From Augochlora pura (Eukaryota; Arthropoda; Insecta; Hymenoptera; Halictidae): a stretch of 64,000 nucleotides of DNA. Positions 26,166 to 37,060 of this stretch are shown piece by piece. The translations under genes were made by a program, and so were the position numbers. Where the stretch lies: NCBI RefSeq assembly GCF_028453695.1, contig NC_135775.1, forward strand, positions 2,976,001 through 3,040,000, given 5' to 3'. Positions within the stretch are counted from its first letter, which is position 1. Every line of letters starts with the position of its first letter. The notes below the pieces were generated by a model, which worked only from the letters and a program-made list of their open reading frames with translations, ran no database searches and was not told the origin of the DNA.

Positions 26166-26880
26166 GAAGCGGTGCAGAGTGGAGCAAAGCAGAGTAAAGC
26201 GGAGCAGAGGAGATTAAAGCAGAGCAGAGCAAAGCAAAGCTGAGTAAAGCAAAGCAGAGCAAAGCAAAGCACAATAAAGTAGAGCAGAGCAAGGCAAAGC
26301 TGAGTAAAGCAAAGCAGAGCAAAGCAAAGCACAGTAAAGCCGAGCACAGCACAGTAAAGCCGAGCAAAGCAGAGTAAAGCCGAGTAAAGCAGAGCAGAGC
26401 AGATTAAAGCAGAGTAGGGCAAAGCAAAGCACAGTAAAGCCGAGCAAAGCACAGTAAAGCCGAGCGAAGCACAGTAAAGCCGAGCAAAGCACAGTAAAGC
26501 CGAGCAAAGCAGAGTAAAGCGGAGCAGAGCGAAGCAGAGCACAGCAAAGCAAAGCAATGTAAATCAGAGCGGAGCAGAGTAAAGTAAAGCAAAGCAGTGC
26601 AAAGCAAAGCACAGTAAAGCAGAGGAGAACAAAGCCAAGCACAGTAAAGCAGAGCAGAGCAAAGCAAGGCAGAGAAGATCGGAACTGAGTAGAGCAACGC
26701 ACAGTAAAGCAGAGTAAAGAAGAGCAGAACAAAGAAAAGCAAAGCAATGCTGAGTAAAGCAGAGCAGAGCAGAGCAAATCGAAGAAAATCGGAGCAAAGC
26801 AGAGCAAAGCGAAGGAAATCGGAGCAAAGCAGATCGGAGCAGAGCAGAGCAGAACAGAGCGGAGCAGAGCAGAGCGAGCC
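26166..26880 (+). repeat. 5-bp (RRAGC) array, about 700 bp
   Basis: About 140 consecutive pentamers ending in AGC or AGT: AAAGC, AGAGC, GGAGC, CAAGC, plus a recurrent ACAGTAAAGC pair. Between about 26330 and 26520 a 20-bp higher-order unit, ACAGTAAAGCCGAGCAAAGC, repeats several times. Overlapping minus-strand frames (Ala-Leu-Leu-Cys-Phe repeats, up to 290 codons) arise because the reverse complement almost lacks stops. Confidence 0.92.
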
Positions 26881-28491
26881 GGGCTGCCGTTGTCTCCGGC
26901 ACGCTGACGCGCGGCCCTAATTAATTTCGCGTAGTTCATTAACAAGCCGTGGCCGCAACGCTTAACGACGCCTCTCCTCTCCTCTCGCCTCTCCTCTCCT
27001 CTCGCGTCTCGCCTCTCGCGCCGTGTGCTCCAGCAGTCGCAATATTCTCTCGCTCGTTCCCTTTCCGTTCCGCACCGCCTCCGCACCGGCTCCGCGTCCG
27101 TGCCGCCTCTCTCGCGGAGAGACCGAGACTCCGTTACACGGACTGATTAACGGAGTAAACGACAGCCGACCGATGGAAACGCGGCGGAATTCTAATTCGA
27201 GCAAAACAGCCCGTCTCGGTGACGACGGGGCCAACCAGCTGGAACCCGCCGAACGAACTTTCGCGCGACCAAATTAAAATTCTTTGACGCGGACCCCTCT
27301 CCACCCTTTGCTTTTCCTAGGCTGCTGCGACGGGGCGGTCCTCTCTAGCTGGCTAGCCAAGCGCCGGGGATACGTGTGAAGATTCAGCGATGCGATGGCC
27401 GCCGGAAAGCGGCATCGAATATTCAGGGAACACCGGGAATTTTAATGAATTCCCGCGAACCGGGCCCGTGCGGCGATATCTCTCGATGATCGTGGAGGTG
27501 TGCGACGCTGTTGGTAGCGACAGCTTGTTTCTGGAGGGAAATCGAATTTCGGGATGGGCTGTTAGGTACTTTACCTTTTTGGAATGGGTTTGGTACCTTG
27601 ATGGTGTTGTTGGGTTGGGTAGTGGTGAGATCCAGGTTTAGGTTAAGGTTCAGGTTAAGATTTATGATAAGGTTCAGGTACGCAGTAAGGTTCGCAAGGG
27701 AAAGGTTAAGTTAAAGGTACCTTGGGTACTAATAGATCTGATTTTGATGTTGGGTGGCTAGAATTTTCGAGTAACAATAAATTTAGCAAATAAACTTCCT
27801 CCCAAAAACGCAGCAAAATTCAAGCCTTGATCTTGGCCTTTCAAACAGCCATAACTCCGTCAAAAGCTATCCTAAAACAAGAACTTTCCCCGTAAATTAA
27901 AGCTTGAAATCTCTACTTTCTGTCATCATACTCAATTTCGCAATACCATTCATCCCCACAACTACAAAACCTTAAATCGAATACCATGTTCCCAATACCA
28001 AAAAACCTGAAACTTCAACCTCACCCACAAACATTTACAGAAAAATCATCCTCCAAAAATTTTCTTCGAACCTTTCATCTACACCATCTCAAACCTCAAA
28101 CTTTCCCCTTCAATTCAAGAGCTAAAATAACGTGCCACGATTTTTTTTACCAAAGTTACAACCAATCCAAGCATCCGACTTCCGATGGCATATCATTCTC
28201 ACCCGCGACTCGATTATAATATCTGTTCACGCGCGACGCTCCGATGGTGCAGCATCGATAACGTTATCGCGAAGGCGAGCCCCGTGTGCGTCGACCCGCC
28301 TAAGGAATTCCACGTGACGGATTACCATCGGCATCATTCACGGCCGAACGGGCCCTTTGTAGTCCGGGCGTCGGCGGCCGGGGCAACGCGATCATAGGGA
28401 TCATAGCTAAACGACGCGTCGCTAATGATAAGTTCGACGCAATCAATTGAATGGAAACGTGTGTACGATTGCGACGTCCGGTTCGAGGCTG

Positions 28492-28765
28492 TCAACCCTT
28501 TCGCTACGACCGCGTCGTCCGCCGAAGTGCCGAACGAACGCTCGCGATAAAAATATGCACAGTGCGTGTGATTTCTCTATATACATTTTTCTTAGTTTTA
28601 AATAACAATTTTGATAAATAAAGCAATCACTGCTCTAATGTAACAAGTATCATATATTTTTAATATGAAAGAAGCTAGAAAATTATTTTTATATTTTGCC
28701 TCCGAATGGCACTTGTATATCATTTAAATGCCGCATATATACGGTGCTCAAAGTGAAAGGGTTAA
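28492..28765. mobile_element. Probable TTAA-type MITE with CCCTTTCGCT ends
   Basis: Starts TCAACCCTTTCGCTACGACC and ends GGTGCTCAAAGTGAAAGGGTTAA. The ends are inverted for CCCTTTC(G/A)CT; the left target copy is TCAA, a one-base change from TTAA. The interior is AT-rich, with no coding sequence. The shorter inverted match makes this call weaker than the other TTAA elements. Confidence 0.45.
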
Positions 28766-28919
28766 AGTAGTGTATATCGTGGAAGACGGACAGTGGTGTC
28801 TGTCATCGACGATGCTGCTTAGTTTATGGTACAGTCTCGTACATAATACTGCTTCGTTGATATTATTGCTTCTTTAATGTCCCTGCTATTCGTTGATAAG
28901 TGGAATTTTAGAAATCGAA

Positions 28920-29230
28920 GGCGATCGACGCGATCTGTAATCAGGCGAGTGATATACGGACGGCCCTACGTTAGGACGAACGAAATAGGGAACGGCTATG
29001 GTTAGGCCGGCGCGCTGCGGCGGAATACGGAGGGCTTACACGATCGGGGCGAGTGGAGTGGGCCGGTCTGCGGGTCGACAAGTAGAATACGGAAAGCCTA
29101 TGCTCACGCAAGTGGAATATGGACGGTCTATGGTCGGACAAGTAGAACGAGGCCGGTGGCTCTATATGACTACGCAAATCTGGAATGCCGGGGTATGGAC
29201 AGGCGGAATTGAGATGTCCTATGGTTAGAC
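28920..29230 (+). repeat. Degenerate 30-bp minisatellite
   Basis: Recurring GGACAAGTGGAATACGGACG and GTCTATGGTC pieces at about 30-bp spacing, strongest at 29060-29150. The reverse frame shows a loose 10-residue period. Diverged and probably old. Confidence 0.6.
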
Positions 29231-30036
29231 GGATAGCGAAGGCGCTTGCTATGCCTTCGGCTAACCGCTTCTTTAACAATCGAAACTGCCGGGTTATAAC
29301 GTTTCTTCGTTTCATAGGTAACAATCATTTTCGCGTTAACACGCTCGTGCTTGATAACGAGGTTATTATTCTGTAAGTAGAATCGTTTTCTCGATTTTCA
29401 ACGAAGTTTGATTTGTTAAGCTTTTACTGTGGAGTTTGTTAAGCTTTTATAGTGAAGTTTGTTAAGCCTTTATACCGCAGTTATTTTTAAGTCTTCGTAC
29501 TCTAAGTCTTTTATACGTTGCAGTCGAAGTTATTTAATAATTCCTTATTTAAGGAAGTCACTTTGCACTCAGAGTCATTCAACCCTTTCACATCTCTCAG
29601 TTCGTACACTCAAAAATAGTTTCACAACAATTCCACTGAAATGTGATAAAAAAGAATTTCCCCCTCCAGAACCAAGAAAATGGACGCGTCAAAGGAGAAT
29701 TGTTTCGTAGAACGCCGCAATTTCTTTCGCCGATCCCAAGCGCGCAGATTTCGTATTTGCAGGCGTGGATCGTCGAACACGTCGGCGGCACCGCGTAGGA
29801 TTTGGCGGCGCTGACAGAGATCGAGGGACATAAAGAGGGGGGTTGGGGGAGGGTAGAGAAGAGGACGGTAAGCTGTTAAAGGGGTCGACGATAAGGGGAC
29901 GTCGTTGCTCGTTTTCGCGGTGACGATGAAGGTGGCGACGTGCCTTCTTAAAATTCGCGGTGCGGAGCGGAGCGGTGCGCGCGGCTTCTAAGCGGCGGAT
30001 AATAAAATATAGCCGAGGGTTCGCGTTCGCTAGAGG

Positions 30037-30100
30037 GCGAGACAAGGCGAGGCAAAGCGAGGCGAGGCGAGGCGAGGCGAGACGACGCGAGACGACGGTA
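30037..30100 (+). repeat. (GAGGC)n short array
   Basis: GAGGC/GAGAC pentamers, 12 or so units, another 5-bp array in the same intron as the RRAGC array. Confidence 0.75.
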
Positions 30101-30559
30101 AGAGGAACGGACGATCGTCGGGAATCCTCGGAAAGAAAGGGTATTCTACGGAGACCTTTAGCCGCCTTTAGCCGACGGTGGAGGGGGGAGAGGGTGGCTG
30201 GAAGAGGCGCGGAGAGCTCGGCAGCATAGCCGAGGACAGATATTAACGTAAGCAGATCCTACGAGCGGCGGAACACGTAGACCACTTCTATCGCATTACC
30301 ATCCTGATTATCCTATATAGTCATCCGAGGAGCGCTGTCTTTAGGCGTTCAACGGCGGAGCTCACCTCGCATTTACGTGGCCCCGGCCAGAAAGCGTTTC
30401 GTTAGCGGCCACCGAGAAAACTGCGACGCGGTAGGAGAAGCGTATAATCACGCGATATATTATCTTTATTCCCTGTCCGCCGCCGCATCGGCGCGCTTAA
30501 GACCGTATAAATATTTCCAAATGAAATTCCGCAAGGAGCTTTACGCCGCCATCTCGCTT

Positions 30560-31020
30560 CCTCCTTCTGTCTTACCCCTTCCCTCGCTACCTTTTCCTCT
30601 CTTTCCCTTTCTATCTCTTTCTTCGTCTTTCTTTGCTCTTGTTGCCCTTTCCTCTCTTTCCCTTTTTCTGTTTTTCTTTTTCCTTCTCTTTCATTTCTCT
30701 CTTTCCCTTTTTCTGTTTTTCTTGTTTGTCTTTTCTTGCTCTTGATTTCTCTTCCTTTATTCCCCTCTTTCTGTTTTTCTTTCTCTTTCATTTCTCTTAC
30801 TGCTTCTTCCTTTCTTTAAATTTCTCTTGCTTCTTCTTTCTCTCTTTCTATTTTCTCTCTTTCTCTTTCTTTCTCTTTCTTTCTCTTTCTTTCTCTTTCT
30901 TTCTCTCTCTTTCTTTCTCTTTCTTTCTCTTTTTCTTTCCCTTTCTCTTTCCGCTTCCCTTTCTCTCTCTCTCTTCCCCTCTTTTTGCTTCTTTTCCCTT
31001 TTCCCTTACCCCTTCCGCCT
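30560..31020 (+). repeat. CTTT-rich pyrimidine tract
   Basis: TTTCTCTTTC-like sequence over about 450 bp with a clean (CTTT)n core near 30860-30930. Frames on both strands are low-complexity. Confidence 0.85.
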
Positions 31021-31178
31021 TTTCATCCAGGACGTCGTTGTCGCTCGCAGTCGCCGCGTGAACATTTCGAGCGCCGGAAATTAGAGTGTCCAGGAAAAAA
31101 GTGGAGATATAATTCCGGCGGTCGGATAACAGTTTCCCTTCTGCGCACCCTCCCCGCCCCACCGCAGTGGCAAATGTG

Positions 31179-31236
31179 CGTGCCGCACACTGTTTCGCCT
31201 TTCCGCACGGCGTGCCGCACACTGTTTCGCCTTTCC
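31179..31236 (+). repeat. 32-bp direct duplication
   Basis: CGTGCCGCACACTGTTTCGC followed by CTTTCC appears twice, 32 bp apart, without change. Confidence 0.8.
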
Positions 31237-32878
31237 ACAGTGTACAGTATCTGCAACATTTTCCTACCCGTGAACGTTCAGCCGAAAGTCTTTCTTTCGC
31301 GCGCGCGGTAAAAAGGCGGACGATGCTCTTCTGCTCGCGATTACGCAACTTTGCCGGAACTATGTTTACTTAGCCGCAGTGCTGCGGGAATAACATAATC
31401 GACGCGGGCGAATGCGCCAAAGGGTTGTGTAGAGAAAGGAAAGTATTGTTATGGTTTGGGACTGGAGAATTGGCGAACTTTGAACGGGGGTGTGTTTGGT
31501 GAAGGGTATTGGAAAATTGTGAGACTTTTTTTAGAGTAGAGGTTGAGGTCTTTAGTTTATAGGGTAGGTGTGGTTTTTAGTTAATTGATAATTTCATGGT
31601 TTTTTATTTTTGTGAGGTTTCAGTGTGGTGGTGGTTTTGGGAAGGGATAGGTTGTAGAAGGGTGCTTTATTGGTAATGATTTTTGGTTGAATTTTTTTGT
31701 TATATTTAGATAAAGTGGGATTAGGTTGTGCAGTTATTTTATGCTCAATTTATGTTAAATTTATACTAGAAATATAGTATATACCCATGAAACTGCAACA
31801 TGTGTTCTAACATGATTTAGTGCAACCTCTTCGTGGGGTGTTTTGGATTATTCTAATGGCGTCGGTATATATGTTATTTAAAGTGCTGTAACTCTAAGAG
31901 AAAAAATCGTAGCGACTTCATTCTGCGCTTAAATTAAAGGGGAAAGTTCAAGCTTTACGATGACTTAAGTCGCATATCTGAGAAAAATTTTTCCACATCT
32001 ATAGAGAGCGCCAAAGTCTCCACTTTTTCAGTATCACGGACATTAATTTAGGATACTACACTCACGAGAACAAATGATATTAATTTTCATAAATAAAATA
32101 AATAAAACCAATAAAATCCCACTTAACTAAAACAAGAAGAGCATCAGCCATATTTAGGTGACGTGGCTCTCACAGAATTATACTTATCACCCAGATATAG
32201 TTATCGCAACAACGACGGCGTGTAAAAAGGGGATGAAACAAAATCCAAAACTTCCAATTCAAAATTCCCGAACAAAAATCTCCGCAAACATAACCTCACC
32301 ACAATCTCAACCATCGCGAACTCTTACACCGAAGCATACCTCTGCAGGCGTCCCGGTCGTCTCCGCGTCACCGGTCGCACGTCGGACCCGCGCGCGCAGC
32401 AGATGCACCGAGGCGTAATTCACGGGACGGACGGACAGTCTGATTTAAATTTAAAGGAAGTGAAATTGGAATACCTTAGTGTCAGGACGCGTAGCCGTAT
32501 TTCATCCTAGCCGGCGTCCAGCCCTCGAGCCCTCCCCGCCGGTTGCTGGAAGGGTGCGCGCGAGAGGGTGTCAGGCCGCGAGGCAGAGAGGGAGGTGGAG
32601 AGGGGCGCTGGTTAATTAACGAGCGCCGGCCGAACGCGCGGCTATAATAAGCAGCTTAGCTGTTAATTAAATGCCGCGCTGCCTTTTGTTCCACGGGCCG
32701 GGACACGACAAATTTCGTTAAGGTGATGCGCTAATAATTAGAAAGCGATAGGCGACCAGGGATTATCGGGCTCCAGTCGGCCCGGGTATAATGGTCCGGC
32801 GGCGGGCAAGCAGCCGGCTGCGAGGGGGAATATTTTCGGCGACGGTGTCGGCAAGTTATATCCGCCATGTTCTCCCTC

Positions 32879-32917
<39 letters not shown>

Positions 32918-33247
32918 GTGCCCCTCTCTTTTGCTCTCTCCTACTCTCGCTAGCTCCATCACTCTCTCTATATCTCGTCGCGCCCGCTTTTCCCCGCCGC
33001 AGCGCCAGTATCCCGCTAATTGAACCCCGTGTCGTAAAGTTGTCGCGGATAATCGAATCGCCGCGACACCAAATTCGCGGCGCCGGCCGAAGAACACTCG
33101 CGGCCGGAAGGGCGCGTTTCAGCAGCACCGGTTTCGCGGCGTTCCCTATCCGAAACTGCAAAAGTCAAGCGGCTACGCAATGATGGCTACACCCTCTTTT
33201 TTACTCCCCACCATTTCTCTCTTATTATATTATAATATTTCGAACGT

Positions 33248-33739
33248 TTAACCCTTTGCACTCGAAGCTGTTTTAACACTTTATCGACCGGTCATCCGGT
33301 CGTAAAAATTTTCTTTTCTATTTCGATTTTATTTGTCTTGTTAATCGCGAAAGGTATTTAACATTTAAAAATTGATATAATAATATCGAAACTTGTGGTA
33401 CAATTTAACACATTTGTCTCGGTAATAGATAAGAAATTAAGGGTTACTATGGCTACAGATCGGGGGGGGGGAGCCGATTTATAGGTCGATAAAGGGTTAA
33501 CTGTAATTCTAAAACAATATTTTCTGATATTTTTCCATTCTTTCCCATTTCATACGGCAAAATGTATTCTATTCATATAAAATTCAATGTTGTAACTTAT
33601 GTAACAACAGTAATCCTTCTAATAATTTTCCAAAACTAATATTACAAAGAAAGAAAGAAAATTATTTTGGAACGTTTTTTTATTTTGTAACAATTTTAGC
33701 GGTGCCTCAGAGAGTCGCCACTCGAGCGCAAAGGGTTAA
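33248..33739. mobile_element. TTAA-flanked MITE with CCCTTTGCACTCGA ends, interrupted
   Basis: Starts TTAACCCTTTGCACTCGAAG and ends CTCGAGCGCAAAGGGTTAA, so the ends are inverted repeats (one or two mismatches) flanked by TTAA on both sides. TTAA duplication and CCC-starting ends are the hallmarks of piggyBac-type elements (known biology); with no coding capacity this is a non-autonomous copy. Just inside the right end is the motif GGTGCCTCAGAG.GTC.CCACTC, also present at 52645-52669. A second TTAA element is inserted at 33273-33500; without it the host copy is about 264 bp. Confidence 0.75.
33273..33500. mobile_element. Nested TTAA-flanked MITE with CCCTTTATCGACC ends
   Basis: Begins TTAACACTTTATCGACC and ends GGTCGATAAAGGGTTAA: 17-bp inverted ends with one mismatch, including the TTAA. 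The family differs from its host copy. The host sequence left of it (CACTCGAAGCTGTT) and right of it (CTGTAATTCTAA) abut in the related copy at 52478, which therefore shows the empty site. Non-coding, 228 bp including both TTAA. Confidence 0.75.
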
Positions 33740-34150
33740 TTTTACGCGGGCCGCAACTGTGGCGCGCGCGCGCGCTCGGCGTCGAGTGTATTCTGTGAAA
33801 ATTTTTGTCAAACTTTTTTACACACCGTCGACAAAAACCGGCGAAAGTTCTTTTTTGCCGGCGGTTCTCTCTACGATTATTTCCTAGCTCTGCCTCGGAG
33901 CAATTAATGTCAAAAGCACGCGATCTCTCTCTCTCTCTCTCTCTTTCGTTTGAATACCGGCGGGAACCGGCTGACAAAGAATCGCGCGCGACAACGCCGG
34001 TTTTACGCGCGCGGTAAGATAATCGCTTTCGGCTGGCATTGGATGTTGCATGTCCGCGCGAAATTTCTACTAGCTCGTCGCCAGGTATCGTTACGGGGTT
34101 GAATCCTTTCTGCGAAAATTCTTTTGCCGGGTCCGAGCTAGCTGTGGCAT

Positions 34151-34480
34151 TTAACCCTTTCAGTAGGAATAGTGTACGAGGCGCCGCGCCGAAAATTCGC
34201 ATACGGTCATTTATACTATTTAAGATTGTACTGAGCGTTAAATAAAAACTGTGCTTGGTAAGACATTGTTTTTTAACGAAATATGTTGCTTGATCTCATA
34301 TAGAAATATGATTGAAAACTGAACGTTATGGCCTTTAACCCTTTCGGTAGAAGCGCTATACAAGGCGCCGTGTTGAAAATTTACACATGGTCAATTATCC
34401 TCTTTAATTAGAATTATTATTAAAACCTTATACGGCATGGGCCTTTAACCCCTTCGGTATAAGCGTTCTATCAAACGTGA
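34151..34480 (+). mobile_element. Three same-direction ends of a TTAACCCTTTCGGTA family
   Basis: Three starts of the form TTAACCC(T/C)TTC(G/A)GTA at 34151, 34335 and 34445, all in the same direction. The first two continue alike (TAG.A..AGTG/GCTATAC.AGGCGCCG.G..GAAAATT..CA.A.GGTCA), so about 75 bp of subterminal sequence is shared; the third shares only about 25 bp. No matching right end is visible between them. They look like stacked or tandemly duplicated left ends just 3' (in the gene's direction) of the Ig3 exon. Confidence 0.5.
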
Positions 34481-34643
34481 CATAATTCTCTTCATTTATT
34501 TTAATTCCCAGATTTCGATAATAGAAGATTTCAATTTCGTTTCTATTAAAATTCTCGAATTATTTCTGCTGCTTTCTCCGCAGAAAAATCCCAGAACGCT
34601 TCAATAATTTCTCAAGAGAAATAAATAATAGTTTACTACTCAC

Positions 34644-34810
34644 CGTGGTGTGCTTCAGCTGTCTTCTCCTCCCCTTGTACCACGTGATGACCGCGGGAGG
34701 TCTCGATCCAGTGGTCTCGCACTCGACGTCGTACCGTTTGCCAGCCAACAGGGACTCGTTGCCGACCCCTTTCTTCCCGGGCCTCCTTATGACGGCCGTC
34801 AACGGTTTCA
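34644..34810 (-). CDS. Sidestep-family receptor, internal exon (start of Ig3)
   Basis: A 167-bp exon encoding the first half of Ig3: LKPLTAVIRRPGKKG, NESLLAGKRYDVECETTGS, then RPPAVITWYKGRR.QLKHTT. The string L.AG.RY.VEC...GSRPP..ITW is the most recognisable signature of the Sidestep family and carries the first cysteine and core tryptophan of Ig3. One sequon (NES). Acceptor ctgttcgcag, phase 1; donor gtgagt, phase 0. The basic RPGKKG segment before NES is an expansion relative to the simple KPL..S pattern I recall for this family and could be paralogue-specific (inference). A TTAA-flanked repeat ends 28 bp upstream of the acceptor; see the findings. Confidence 0.95.
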
Positions 34811-34838
34811 CTGCGAACAGAGATCGTCGAAACGCCGG

Positions 34839-35053
34839 TTAACGGATTAAGTGCCACGTCAGTCGCCGATGACTGACACTGAACTCTCCGTTCAGGTTAT
34901 GTCAGTTGCCGAGGACTGACAGGGTAAAATATGATATAAAACTTATTTTATTAAACTATATATTTATTATATTAAACTATATATATATTTATTATTAAAC
35001 TGTATATATATTTATTATTTAACTATATATTCGCGTGGCACTGAACGTGTTAA
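34839..35053. mobile_element. TTAA-flanked MITE with AGTGCCACG ends, next to the Ig3 exon
   Basis: Left end TTAACGGATTAAGTGCCACG, right end (reverse strand) TTAACACGTTCAGTGCCACG: inverted ends matching at 16 of 20 bases, TTAA on both sides, 215 bp. The interior has two GTCAGT..CCGA.GACTGAC palindromic stretches (about 34859-34877 and 34903-34921) and a TATATTTATTATTAAACTATA repeat. It ends 28 bp from the 3' splice site at 34811. Non-coding. Confidence 0.65.
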
Positions 35054-36699
35054 TTGATCGTCGATGACAACAAGCTCGCGGATACACCCGCGACTGCATA
35101 CACGGAACCGTCGCGTCTGCTGGCCGCACGGACGATCCGTTCGCCGGGTATAATACGGCGCCGCGTTCCCCCCGCCGTTTTTCTCGAATCAACGAGTCCG
35201 GCAATCACGCGGTCGAACGACGCTAATCGGCCGCGATAATTAAAGCGAACCGATAATTAAGGCGGACAAACTCGTCGGGCGGGGCGGGGGCGCGGCGGTC
35301 AGGTACGACGCGAGAGTTCGATGCAAATCGTGCGCGGCGGCGGCGGCGGCGGCGGCCGATTCGACGCTGTAAAACCGGCGAGTAATCGATCAATTGCCGG
35401 TCATTTGTCATTTTCGGGCTTGTTACGCGATTCGGGGAGTCGCCGTCTGCGGAAAAACCGCGGCCGCCGCTTTTCCGGCCTTCTTTTTTAGCCTACTATC
35501 TTTCTCTCTCTCTCTCTCTCTCTTTATCTCTCTTCTTTCTTCTCTCGCTCTCGCCTGTTCGAATCGGCGGAACGAAGAAGGTGAAATCGGCCCCCCCGCG
35601 AATTATTCAACGATTTCTTTGCGGCCGCCGCGAGCGCGCGATAACGATCATCATTCGCCGGTAAACATTGATTTTTCCGGGGGGGCGCGCGTGTAAACGG
35701 GCCGGAACCGACGCGCCGTTTCCCTCCCCGGGTTTTCCAACCGGCCAGGCGACGATCGCTTTGACGGACGATAAATCCGCCGCGCCGAATTGGCCAATAC
35801 CGAGAGCCAGATACGATCCGCTCGCGCGTGAAATATGAAAACCACGAGGACGCCGTTGCCCTCCGGCAAGAAGACAGAAAAATCGGTTTTATCCCCCCCC
35901 CCTCGTGTCCTTCGTATATTCGAAAAACGCCTGCCAGTGGACGCGCGGAGTGTACTGCGTTGCGCGCCGTGACACTGCGGCACCAACGTTCGCGGGTTTT
36001 TTTAGCGCGCTTCGGCTTCGTCGCGATTTTTTGGAAATTCGCGTTTTGCGCCGGATCGTTGATGATCGCGGAACGTGTGTCGGACGGTGTCTAGAAATCT
36101 ATAGGGTGGGTCATTCGAAACGGGTTATCAGAATTTCTCGGTTATTGTCAATCAGGTATGAACAATGCTTGTTTTAAATTTTTGTAAAATAGTTAGAACA
36201 AAAATTCTATTTAAAGTGATGTATATATGGCATTTTTTGAATTTTGGTACTATCTTACGAATTTTACTTGATTATTGTTAGGTTAGGTCTGAAAATCGCT
36301 TCTCGATTTTATGTTAACGAGCCCGGCGCGCCGCGCGATCTCCGTTTCGCGCACAAGTTTTTAAACGCGGGCGCGCGCACCTCTCCCCCCCAAATATTTG
36401 ATTTTCCCGGATTTTTGGAATCGCCCGGCGATTTTCGATTATCCGCAATCTCTCTCGCCGTGGGTCCCTCCGGCGCGCCGGCAGCGGTTCGCCTCGTCAC
36501 CGCTCAGAGGGTTTTTTAATTTCTCCTCTGTTTTTTGTTCCGCCGGGCCATGAGATGAATACACGCTGGATGCATGGTCACTTGGCGCGGGTCGCGAAAA
36601 TCAAAGAGCGAGCATCGATCAACCCTCTCCGCCCACCGCGCCGCTTTTCGCCTAGGCCCTCGCTTTTTTCGGCTTCCCTCTATCCGGTTATCTAGCTAT

Positions 36700-36980
36700 A
36701 TCTCTCTATGACCCCCCCAATCTATTCCTCTATCTATCTCTAACTCTATCTCTATTTATCTATCTATCTCTAACTCTATCTCTATCTATCTCTCTTTCTC
36801 TACCTATCAATTTTTCTTTCTCTATCTATTTATCTCTATCTCTATCTATTTATCTATATTTCTTTCTCTATCTATCTATTCATCTATCTCTCTATCTCTA
36901 CCTATTTAACTATATTTCTTTCTCCATTTATCTATTAATTTATCTCTATCTATTTATCTATATTTTTTTCTCTAACTATC

Positions 36981-37011
<31 letters not shown>

Positions 37012-37025
37012 CTAACTATTTTTCT

Positions 37026-37059
<34 letters not shown>

Positions 37060-37060
37060 C
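36700..37060 (+). repeat. TCTA/CT tetranucleotide tract
   Basis: Imperfect CTATCTATCTCTATTTATCT sequence ending in a clean (CT)n run near 37037-37058. Confidence 0.85.

Larger units (their letters stand above)
18407..34643 (-). other. Intron splitting Ig3, 16.2 kb
   Basis: The longest complete intron, bounded by gtgagt and ccgcag. It holds the GA-rich block at 19014-19612, a pair of related AT-rich repeats (21484 and 24429), the 5-bp array at 26166, a 30-bp minisatellite near 28920, a pyrimidine tract at 30560-31030 and several TTAA-flanked elements (28492, 33248 with a nested copy, and the ends at 34151-34445). Phase at both edges is 0. Apart from one weak candidate (22196-22294, see findings) no exon-like stretch was seen. 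Confidence 0.75.

Noticed and set aside
26214..27086. 290-codon minus-strand frame of Ala-Leu-Leu-Cys-Phe repeats
   Set aside because: It is the translation of a pentamer array; several overlapping frames are open at once and there is no domain.
27632..27715. GGTTAAGGTTCAGGTTAAG stretch resembling insect telomere repeats (TTAGG)
   Set aside because: Units are irregular and do not keep the TTAGG order; it lies deep inside an intron.
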